Shown: one piece after another, positions 45,337-55,321 of the stretch
Layout: each line of letters starts with the position of its first letter
Position numbering within the stretch: position 1 is the stretch's first letter
NCBI GenBank assembly: GCA_963755635.1
Contig: CAVWKS010000011.1
Span: forward strand, 1-64,000
Length of the DNA stretch: 64,000 bases
Direction of reading: 5' to 3'
Source: AC-32 sp963755635
Lineage (GTDB): Bacteria > Actinomycetota > Thermoleophilia > Gaiellales > Gaiellaceae
Notes under the pieces: model-generated
Databases searched by the model: none
What the model was told of the DNA's origin: nothing
Seen by the model: only the letters and a program-made list of their open reading frames with translations
Translations under genes and position numbers: made by a program

Positions 45337-45770
45337 GACGGCTCGATCAGATCGCGGAGCTCCGCGATCTTCTCTCGCCGCACCTCTTCGCGCTCGCCGC
45401 GGTCGACGCGCGCCACCAGCTCGCGGATCAGCGGCGCGAGCTCGGTCGGGTTGAACGGCTTCGTCACGTAGTCGATCCCGCCGAGGTCGAGCCCGCGTGC
45501 GCGGTCCCGCGCCTCTGCCCGCGCGGTCAGGAAGATGATCGGGATCGAGCGCGTGCGCTGGTCGGAGAGGAGCTCTTCGGCGACCTGCCAGCCGTCGAGC
45601 CCCGGCATCATCACGTCGAGCAGGATCACGTCGGGCTCTTCGTTGCGCGCCTGCTCGAGCCCCGTCGGCCCGTCGCCGGCCTCCCGCACCTCCATCTGCT
45701 CGGCCTCGAGGTTGACCCGGCAGAGCAGCCGGATCGGCGGCTCGTCGTCTATGACCAGGACCTTCATCAT
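45333..45770 (-). CDS. Response regulator, receiver domain only
   Basis: This 145-aa protein has a complete receiver domain and no output domain. The acidic pocket is VLVIDDEPPIR, the phosphoacceptor Asp is in VILLDVMMPGLDGWQV, and FLTARAEA and TKPFNPTEL carry the Thr and Lys switch residues. It has a basic tail. Its ATG overlaps the histidine kinase stop by 4 bp, so the two are cotranscribed and coupled. With no HTH it may pass phosphate on or act by protein contact. Confidence 0.92.
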   Translation of the reverse strand: MMKVLVIDDEPPIRLLCRVNLEAEQMEVREAGDGPTGLEQARNEEPDVILLDVMMPGLDGWQVAEELLSDQRTRSIPIIFLTARAEARDRARGLDLGGIDYVTKPFNPTELAPLIRELVARVDRGEREEVRREKIAELRDLIEPS

Positions 45771-48700
45771 CGCTCGCTCACCACTGCTTCCCCGGCGGCG
45801 GGCAGGACGAACCCGAAACTCGATCCTCGCTCCTCACGCGGGCGCACCCAGATCCGGCCGCGCATCGCCTCGAGCAGCTCCTTCGCGATGAAGAGGCCGA
45901 GGCCGGTGCCCGGGCTCGTGAGCTCGCGGCCGTCGGAGTCCGCCCGGTAGAACTTGCTGAAGATGAGCGCGCGCTCCGACTCGGGGACGCCGATCCCCTC
46001 GTCGTCGACGCTGACCTCGACCCCCTCGTTGCCGCGACGCGCGGAGATCGTGACCGTGCCGCCGTCGGGCGAGTACTTGACCGCGTTCTCGACGAGGTCG
46101 GTCACGATCTGTCGCAGCTTCTCCGGGTCGGCCTCCGCCGCGAGCGGCTCCGCCGGCAGGTCGAGCACGAAGGTGTGACGTCCGCCGGAGGTTTGCTCGG
46201 CGCTACGGACGACCCCCCGGATGAGCGAGCCGACGTCGGTCACCGAGAGTTGCACCTGCAGGTCGCCGGCGTCGAGCCGCGCAACCGAGAGCAGCCGGTC
46301 GACGATCGTCTTCAGGCGGTCGGACTCCGAGGCGATGTAGCCGAGGAAGGTCGCGCGTTCCTCCTCGCCGAAGAGAACATCGTCGCGCAGCAGCGTCTCC
46401 GCGAAGCCGTAGATCGACGTGAGCGGCGACCGCAGCCTTTGGGAGACGCTCGCGACGAACTCCGACTTCATCTGCTCCACCACGTGCTCGGCGGAAATGT
46501 CGCGGAACGCAAAGATCCTGCCGGCGACGGCACCCGTCGGGTCGCGCATGACCGCTTCGGTGAGCGAGAGCCAGATCTCCTCGGAGCCGCGCCGGATCGA
46601 GACGAGGCGCTCGCCGCCGGTTGCCTCTCCCGCGGACTCGAGCTCCCGCTGGAGGACCTGGCTCGGGGCGCGCCCGAGCGCCTCTGTCGGCGGAACGCCC
46701 GTGATCTCCTCGGCGGCGCGGTTCCAGAGCACGACGTGCCCGTCGCGGTCGACCGCCACGATGCCGTCGGCGATGTTGGAGAGGATCGCGTCGTTGCGGT
46801 CCCGCTCGAGCGCGACGCTCTGGTAGAGCTCGGCGCCCGAGAGCGCGGCCGACGCGTTGCGGGCGAAGGCGTCCAGCGCATCGATCTCGTCGCGGACCCA
46901 GACGCGCGGCGCGGCCGAGTAGACCGAGATGACACCGTGCACGGTGCCCTCCGGCCCGACAAGGGGCGCGGCGAGACAGCCCGCGAAGCCCGACGTCAGC
47001 ACCGGGTCGGCCTGGAGCAGGCGGTTGTCGTTCCGCGCATCCGGCACCGCGACGGGAGCGCGAGACTGGACGGCGTCGCCCGCGAGCCTCGCCGTCGAGA
47101 GCAGGCGGCTCTCGAGCGCGGCACCGTCGACTCCCCGCGCCGCTTTCACGACCAGCTCGTCGCCCTCGAGCAGCCGCAGGACGGCCGCGTCGGCCGAGAG
47201 CAACATGGGCGCGCGGCGCACGACCTCCTCGAGCACGGCGGCCGGATCGAGGTCGGGCGCCAGCAGGCTGCTCGTCCGCGCGAGCTGCTGCGCCAGCCCG
47301 CGTGCGCGGCGTTCGCCCTCGAACAGCTCGCTCCGCTCGAGCGCGCCCTGGGCCGCGCCGGTCAGATTCCGCGTGAGCTCGAGGTCGTCGTCGGCGAAGC
47401 GGCGCTCCTCGGCGAAGAAGACGAGCACGAGCGCGGCCTCCTCCGCGCGCGGCGTCTGGACCGGCGCAGCGAGCAGCGAGCGGTAGCCGGACTCGTCGAG
47501 GACCTCGCGCCAGTCCTCGCCGAAGCGATCGTCCGCGGCCAGGTCGGAAGCGGCCAGCACGCGCCCGCGGCGCGCCGCCGAGCGGAGCGGTCCGGCGGGA
47601 TCGCCGAGGCCGTTCTCGAGAAAGCGAACGAGCGGCGCCGGAAGCGAGTGGAGGCCGGCGAGCCGCAGGTCGTCTGCGCCCGGCGTTAGCACGGCCGCAC
47701 TGGAGCCGCCGAGCGCCTCCGCCGCGGCCTGGGCCAGCGCGTCGAGGGTTTCCTCGAGTGAGACCGGCTGCCCGAGCGCGGCGGCGATCCGGTAGAAGCC
47801 GCGCTGCACCCGCGCCTGGCGCGAGTGCTCCTCGAAGCTCTCGGCGTTCCGCAGGGCCAGTGCGGCCAGGTTGGCGAAGGCCTCGAGCAGCTCGCCCTCG
47901 CCGCGCGTCAGGCGCCGGCCCGCGTCGCGCGTGCCTACGCCGAGCACGCCCTTGACCTCGCCCGACCAGCGCATCGGCGCGACGATTGCGCTGCGGAAGC
48001 CCTCATAGGCGGGGTGCGGCACGGATTGGGGCACCTCGGCGTAGTCGTCCGTCAGGGCGGAACGCCCGCGCGTGATCGCGCGCCCGGCGAGACCGCGGTC
48101 GGCGGCGAACTCGAAGCCGAGCAGCTCGTCCGGGAGCCCGTGCACAGCGGCGCAGCGGAGGACGTTGCGGTCAGCGTCGAGCAGGAAGCAGTCGACCGCC
48201 TCAGCCTCGAGCAGCCGCGCGATCTCGTCGACGAGGCGCTGCAGGACGGCGTCGAGCTCGAGCTCGCTCGCCACCACCTGGGCCGCCTGGAGCAGGCCGC
48301 TCTGCTCGCCGAGCCGCCGCTGGTTCTCCTCGAGCAGCCCGGCCATGTGGATCGCCAGCCCGAGCTCGTTCGCGACCGACTCCGCCAGCGAGACGTCTCC
48401 CTCCGACCAGGGGACCGGTTCGTTTCGGTGCAGGCCGAGCACGCCGACCATCTGGTCGTAGACGACGATCGGGATGCCGAGCACGGCGCGGGAGCCGAGC
48501 GGCTCGAGCGGGCCGAGGTCGCCGAGGTCGGGGTCGCGAAGCTCGGGCGCCTCGGTCACGTCGGTCAGCGCCACCGTCCGGCGCTCTCGCACTGCGAGGT
48601 TCGAGACCGGCAGGCGCTCGGGGGCGTCGCCGATCGGCTCGAGCCCTTCCAGACGCCACTCGGCGCGAATCGGCAGCGTCTCCTTGGGGTCGCCGAGGCG

Positions 48701-49702
48701 GATGAAGCACCGCGAGGCCCGCAGCGCGCGACCGGTCTCGGTGACGGCGACGCTCGCGAGCGCGTCCAGATCGTGCACCGAGCGAACACGTCGCGAGATC
48801 GCGGTCACGAGGCGCTCGCGTGCGAGAGCCTCGTCGAGCGCGACCACCGAGCGGGCACGGTCGAGCGCGATCGCCGCCTCGCCGGCGACGGTCTGGATCA
48901 GCCGCAGCTCCTCCGGCGTGAACACGCGCCGCTCCGTCGTCGTCGCGGCTACGAGCACGCCGATCACGCGCTCGTCGACCGCAAGCGGGACGAACGCAGC
49001 GCTTTTCGCCCCGGCGGCGTCGGCAAGGCGCTGGCTGACGAGCGGTGAGGACTCGATGTCGAACACGGAGACCGGCGAACCGTCGAAGTACGCGCTGGCG
49101 ATCCCGGAGGGCTCGTTGCGCAGGTCGATCCGCATGCCCGCCCACCAGTCGATGTCGCCGCCGCTGCCGCGCGCCACGAGGCCGTACGCCTCGCGGGCGT
49201 CGTCGCTGATCAGCGCCAGCGCGGCGAACTCGATCCCGAGCAGGCTCTCGATCTCGTCGAGCAGCACCCGGCCCGCGCTTGCCGGGTCCTGCGTGCGGGC
49301 CAGCGAGCGAGACAGTGTCGCGACCGAATCCAGCTCGCGGTCACGGATGGAGACAAGCTCCTCCGCCTCACGCGCACGAGCGGAGGTCAGCACGACGTTC
49401 GCGCGTTCCTGCCGCCGGAAGAGGAAGGCGAGGGCCGGGATCAGCACGATCACGCAGGCTGTAAACGACGGCCAGACGTGGCCTCCGAGCGGTGCGCCGT
49501 CCGCGAGGACGACCACGCCCACGATTCCAGCTGCGATCCCGACTGCCGGGAAGATGGAGGCGAGCGCCAGGTCGGCGGTCGTTACGCGCCCGCGCTGGCG
49601 CCAGAGCACCGAGCCGAGCAAGGCCGCGACGAACAGGTACGACGCCGCCACGATGAGGAGCGGCAGCGCGTTGAAGTAGACAGCCTGGTCATGCGGGCTC
49701 AC
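45767..49702 (-). CDS. Multi-GAF sensor histidine kinase with Gln in the H-box
   Basis: This kinase has about 1,311 aa. The N-terminus has three to four membrane helices (ALPLLIVAASYLFVAALLG, LASIFPAVGIAAGIVGVVVLADG, ACVIVLIPALAFLF). About five GAF domains follow, then a PAS domain (NDAILSNIADGIVAVDRDG), HisKA and HATPase. The H-box reads VSQRLRSPLTS, where the usual SHELRTPLT has His; here the codon is CAA (Gln). The catalytic boxes are intact: DLVENAVKYSPDGG, DEGIGVPE and GTGLGLFIAKELLEA. A GTG at 49702 (VSPHDQAVYF) gives a start consistent with the first helix. It overlaps the response regulator. Confidence 0.9.
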   Translation of the reverse strand: MSPHDQAVYFNALPLLIVAASYLFVAALLGSVLWRQRGRVTTADLALASIFPAVGIAAGIVGVVVLADGAPLGGHVWPSFTACVIVLIPALAFLFRRQERANVVLTSARAREAEELVSIRDRELDSVATLSRSLARTQDPASAGRVLLDEIESLLGIEFAALALISDDAREAYGLVARGSGGDIDWWAGMRIDLRNEPSGIASAYFDGSPVSVFDIESSPLVSQRLADAAGAKSAAFVPLAVDERVIGVLVAATTTERRVFTPEELRLIQTVAGEAAIALDRARSVVALDEALARERLVTAISRRVRSVHDLDALASVAVTETGRALRASRCFIRLGDPKETLPIRAEWRLEGLEPIGDAPERLPVSNLAVRERRTVALTDVTEAPELRDPDLGDLGPLEPLGSRAVLGIPIVVYDQMVGVLGLHRNEPVPWSEGDVSLAESVANELGLAIHMAGLLEENQRRLGEQSGLLQAAQVVASELELDAVLQRLVDEIARLLEAEAVDCFLLDADRNVLRCAAVHGLPDELLGFEFAADRGLAGRAITRGRSALTDDYAEVPQSVPHPAYEGFRSAIVAPMRWSGEVKGVLGVGTRDAGRRLTRGEGELLEAFANLAALALRNAESFEEHSRQARVQRGFYRIAAALGQPVSLEETLDALAQAAAEALGGSSAAVLTPGADDLRLAGLHSLPAPLVRFLENGLGDPAGPLRSAARRGRVLAASDLAADDRFGEDWREVLDESGYRSLLAAPVQTPRAEEAALVLVFFAEERRFADDDLELTRNLTGAAQGALERSELFEGERRARGLAQQLARTSSLLAPDLDPAAVLEEVVRRAPMLLSADAAVLRLLEGDELVVKAARGVDGAALESRLLSTARLAGDAVQSRAPVAVPDARNDNRLLQADPVLTSGFAGCLAAPLVGPEGTVHGVISVYSAAPRVWVRDEIDALDAFARNASAALSGAELYQSVALERDRNDAILSNIADGIVAVDRDGHVVLWNRAAEEITGVPPTEALGRAPSQVLQRELESAGEATGGERLVSIRRGSEEIWLSLTEAVMRDPTGAVAGRIFAFRDISAEHVVEQMKSEFVASVSQRLRSPLTSIYGFAETLLRDDVLFGEEERATFLGYIASESDRLKTIVDRLLSVARLDAGDLQVQLSVTDVGSLIRGVVRSAEQTSGGRHTFVLDLPAEPLAAEADPEKLRQIVTDLVENAVKYSPDGGTVTISARRGNEGVEVSVDDEGIGVPESERALIFSKFYRADSDGRELTSPGTGLGLFIAKELLEAMRGRIWVRPREERGSSFGFVLPAAGEAVVSER

Positions 49703-49791
49703 TGGGCGTGTCTGATGATACGAGCCGCGGCCACGGGCGTCGAGGAAATCTCGTTTCCGAACGGCAAGCATGCTCCGTCCAACTTCGAAAG

Positions 49792-49809
49792 ATAGGCCGG
49801 ACGGCCTAT
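49792..49809. promoter_or_regulatory. Dyad ATAGGCC-GGAC-GGCCTAT
   Basis: This is a perfect 7-bp inverted repeat 90 bp before the histidine kinase start. The core GGCCGGACGGCCTA closely matches the second dyad at 54324-54335. It has the look of a LuxR/NarL-type or DosR-like operator; that is inference from the dyad shape. Confidence 0.45.
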
Positions 49810-50073
49810 TGGAAAGCTCGGACCGGCCCGTTACCTTCTTTCGCACTGGGCGATGCGAGCCGCGGAGCCTTGTACCTGGCCTTGAGGCCCGCGGCGAGCA
49901 CTGGGGAGAGCCCGTCGCCACCACCCCCCGAGCGGCGGGCACTCCCTGCATCCAGGGGAACCCCTGGTTCCCCTATGAGACCCCTCCTCGCGGAACGCGT
50001 CAGGAGCTCGCAGCGCTCAACTTGCCGGCCACTGGAGTCGTCGGCGAACGTCGTTGGTGGTTGTTTGCCTCCC

Positions 50074-50090
50074 GCCCGGCGAAGCCGGGC
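50074..50090 (-). terminator. Short GC hairpin after ileS
   Basis: A 7-bp stem GCCCGGC / GCCGGGC with loop GAA lies 24 bp past the ileS stop on the minus strand. No U-tract is clear, so the role in termination is provisional. Confidence 0.5.
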
Positions 50091-50113
50091 TCCGGCGGCT
50101 GATCTTTGTGACC

Positions 50114-53148
<3,035 letters not shown>

Positions 53149-53228
53149 CAGTCGATCGTACCGAGCGGGAACAACGGCTTACCGCCAGGCGTTTGAACCC
53201 GAAGACATCTGAGGTAAGAAAGGACGAA

Positions 53229-53552
53229 ATGCCAGAAACAGTGGAAACGAAGAACTTCGAGGAGGTCGTGCTCCAGAGCGATCAGCCGGTGCTCGTGGAC
53301 TTCTGGGCCGAGTGGTGCGGCCCGTGCCACGCGATCGCGCCCGTGCTCGACCAGATCGCTTCGGAGCGGAGCGACCTGCGGATCGTCAAGCTCAACATCG
53401 ACGAGGAGCCGGAGGTCGCGCAGCGCTACGGGGTGATGTCGATCCCGACGCTGATCCTGTTCAAGGGCGGCGAGCCGGCAGCGGCCGCCGTGGGGGCGAT
53501 GCCCAAGTCGATGCTCGAAGAGAAGCTCGGCCTCGCCGAAGCGGCGGCCTAA
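53229..53552 (+). CDS. trxA: Thioredoxin
   Basis: This is a 107-aa thioredoxin with the redox motif FWAEWCGPCHAIAP (WCGPC) and the cis-Pro loop GVMSIPTLILFKGGE. The ATG at 53229 (MPETVETKN) has AAAGGA just upstream and is preferred over an upstream extension. It is divergent from ileS. Confidence 0.95.
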   Translation: MPETVETKNFEEVVLQSDQPVLVDFWAEWCGPCHAIAPVLDQIASERSDLRIVKLNIDEEPEVAQRYGVMSIPTLILFKGGEPAAAAVGAMPKSMLEEKLGLAEAAA

Positions 53553-53557
53553 CTCTC

Positions 53558-54082
53558 CTAGCTTCCTTCTGCGGCTTCCTTCTCCGGGTGCGGCACCGGT
53601 GAGGCCGCGCGCCCGGGCGGCTCGCCGGTCAGGCTGAGCACGCGCATCCCGTGGACGAAGACGATGGCGCCGCCGAGCCAGCCGCCGAGCGTCAGGAACG
53701 CGAAGCCGACCAGCGTCAGGATGAACGGGCCGGTCTCCACCGCGCCGTGCTTGTAGCCGGCGTGACCGACCAGGGCCGCCACGAGGAAGAAGATCGTCGC
53801 GGTCACCATGGAGAGCAGGTGCCAGGTCACGGTCCACCAGAGGTTCGAGCCCCACTCGATCGTGAGCCAGTCGAAGAAGCCGGTCAGGGCCGTGAAGACG
53901 GTCACGATCAGGCCGACCACGAGCGCGAGCCACCAGCCGTGCGCCGCGGAGATGTTCGCGACGCCGATGACGCTCGCGACCGCCATCACGGTCGCGGCTG
54001 TGTAGGCGCCGATCGTCGCGTCGGTCAGCGGCGGGTGGATCGGGTGGCCCGGGAGCCCCTTCCAGAGGTAGCTGAGCTTCAT
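53558..54082 (-). CDS. DUF2231 membrane protein
   Basis: This 174-aa protein has the family start LPGHPIHPPLTDATIGAYTAA, and the HPxHP motif is characteristic of DUF2231. Four membrane helices follow, with GFFDWLTIEWGSNLWWTVTWHLL between. The mid-helix histidines could bind a cofactor. The tail is Pro/Glu-rich. DUF2231 proteins often sit next to cytochrome or redox genes; the function is not known. It lies 51 bp after the 50-aa ORF on the same strand. Confidence 0.88.
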   Translation of the reverse strand: MKLSYLWKGLPGHPIHPPLTDATIGAYTAATVMAVASVIGVANISAAHGWWLALVVGLIVTVFTALTGFFDWLTIEWGSNLWWTVTWHLLSMVTATIFFLVAALVGHAGYKHGAVETGPFILTLVGFAFLTLGGWLGGAIVFVHGMRVLSLTGEPPGRAASPVPHPEKEAAEGS

Positions 54083-54133
54083 CGGCGCCGGATCTTACGA
54101 AAACGGCCGCGAGGCGGTTTGCTCTAGCGCTAC

Positions 54134-54286
54134 TTAGTGCTGGTCCGCGGTGTCGAGGTAGGCCAGGAACGCCGCGTGCTTGGCCAGGTACGCCTCGATC
54201 TTCTCGAGGCCGCCCTCGAGCCAGCGTTCGAGCCAACCCTCCCCCAGCTCGTCCTCGATCCGGTGCAGCTCGCCCTCGGTGTGCAT
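54134..54286 (-). CDS. 50-aa hypothetical protein
   Basis: A small ORF starting MHTEGELHRIEDELGEG, continuing to YLDTADQH. It is helical and acidic, with the WLERWLEGGLEKIEAYLA segment suggesting a coiled or amphipathic helix. Third positions are GC-rich, like real genes here. A dyad lies 38 bp upstream at 54324. It lies 51 bp before the DUF2231 gene. I recognise no family. Confidence 0.65.
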   Translation of the reverse strand: MHTEGELHRIEDELGEGWLERWLEGGLEKIEAYLAKHAAFLAYLDTADQH

Positions 54287-54323
54287 ACCTGAATGATCGG
54301 GACGACGAGAGGCGCTCGCAATG

Positions 54324-54335
54324 GGCCGAACGGCC
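54324..54335. promoter_or_regulatory. Dyad GGCC-GAAC-GGCC (second copy)
   Basis: The 14-nt segment GGCCGAACGGCCTA matches the site at 49795-49808 except at one position. It lies 38 bp before the start of the 50-aa ORF. The pairing of near-identical dyads before two unrelated minus-strand genes suggests a shared regulator. Confidence 0.45.
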
Positions 54336-54412
54336 TAACTTCTGTGCCAATTGCGCCTATAGCCTCCGCTGCGTGGGGGCCGCCGCTCGAGCTCGCGATC
54401 GAGCCGGGTGCG

Positions 54413-54940
54413 CTACGGGTGCTGCTGCCGCGCGCGCCAGGCGGCTAGCACCAGGGAGACGTTCTCGAACGCGAGCTGGTCGGGCGGCGGGAGCTCGTCG
54501 GCGCCGAACCAGCGCAGCTCGTTCACGTCGTCCGCCGGAACCGGCTCGCCGCCGGTCGCGCTCGCGGTCCAGTAGAGGTTCAGCGTGGCCTCGGCGGTCG
54601 ACTCGCCGCCGTAGCGGTCCATCCAGATGCCGAGGAAGTCGAGCGGCTCCACGTCGAGCCCTGTCTCCTCACGCAGCTCGCGCCGAAGGCCGTCGAGCGG
54701 GTGCTCGCCCTCCTCCAGGAAGCCACCCGGGATGTCCCAGCACCCGACGAACGGATCGACCGCGCGGCGGGCCAGCAGGACACGGCCGCCGTCCTCTACG
54801 AGGGCGCCCGCGGTCGCCTTCGAGCTCGCGTAGGCCACGAACCCGCACGCCGGGCATTCGACCCGTGCGTCGCCGGTCTGCAGCTCCTCACGGCAGCGCG
54901 GACACCACCGCCACTCGCTCAGCTCTCCCACGGCGGCCAC
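54413..54940 (-). CDS. Nudix hydrolase with N-terminal zinc ribbon
   Basis: This 175-aa protein has a zinc-ribbon-like start (CPRCREE, then CPAC). A complete Nudix box follows: GFLEEGEHPLDGLRRELREETGL, which fits the G-x5-E-x7-REUxEExGU consensus. The layout resembles NADH pyrophosphatase-type or ADP-ribose-type Nudix proteins. The GTG at 54940 is chosen because similarity starts at GELSEWRWCPRC. It is divergent from the cNMP-binding gene with 12 bp between. Confidence 0.88.
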   Translation of the reverse strand: MAAVGELSEWRWCPRCREELQTGDARVECPACGFVAYASSKATAGALVEDGGRVLLARRAVDPFVGCWDIPGGFLEEGEHPLDGLRRELREETGLDVEPLDFLGIWMDRYGGESTAEATLNLYWTASATGGEPVPADDVNELRWFGADELPPPDQLAFENVSLVLAAWRARQQHP

Positions 54941-54952
54941 AATACGGGCCGC

Positions 54953-55321
54953 ATGCCGCGTTTCGTTCCCGCCACCGTCGCCGAGCTCTCGCGGACCCAG
55001 CTCTTCGCGGGCCTGCCCGGCGACCAGCTGAAGCTGATCGCGCAGCGGATGGAGCGCGAGGAGGTCCCGCCCGGGCGAGCGGTCGTGCACGAGGGCGAGT
55101 CGGGCGAGCGCTTCTACATCGTCCTCTCCGGCCTGTTCGCGGTGAGCCAGGACGCTCTCGGGCCGCGCCGCGTGCTCCAGCCGGGCGACTACTTCGGCGA
55201 GGTCGCCCTGGCGATGAACGTGCCGCGGACGGCGTCGGTGCGGGCGCTCACGCCGGCGGTGGTCGCGAGCTGCGACCGCGCGGCGTTCGACGAGCTCTTG
55301 CGCCCCCTCTTCGGGGACTAG
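54953..55321 (+). CDS. Single-domain cyclic nucleotide-binding protein
   Basis: This 122-aa protein is a stand-alone cNMP-binding domain. It has ELSRTQLFAGLPGDQLKLIA, the phosphate-binding loop FGEVALAMNVPRTASVRAL, and VVHEGESGERFYIVLSG. It carries no HTH or kinase domain. It could bind cAMP or cGMP and act through a partner; a tandem cyclase is encoded at 40834, but no direct link is seen. It ends 4 bp into the end of the convergent lipoprotein gene. Confidence 0.87.
   Translation: MPRFVPATVAELSRTQLFAGLPGDQLKLIAQRMEREEVPPGRAVVHEGESGERFYIVLSGLFAVSQDALGPRRVLQPGDYFGEVALAMNVPRTASVRALTPAVVASCDRAAFDELLRPLFGD

Larger units (their letters stand above)
49703..50113 (-). other. Intergenic region with several predicted stems (410 bp)
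   Basis: This region lies between the ileS stop (50114) and the histidine kinase start (49702). It holds a stem GCCCGGC-GAA-GCCGGGC at 50074-50090, likely the ileS terminator. It also has a 9-bp stem AGGGGAACC/GGTTCCCCT on the minus strand near 49960, and the dyad at 49792-49809. Plus-strand open frames here lack any family feature. I see no known riboswitch. Confidence 0.4.

Noticed and set aside
53149..53228. T-box leader for ileS
   Set aside because: The gap before ileS is only about 80 bp and shared with trxA; no T-box conserved sequence or stem I is seen.
54130..54321. Minus-strand ORF of 63 codons
   Set aside because: The frame at 54134-54286 gives a more protein-like sequence in the same place; the longer frame is Arg/Ser-rich noise.
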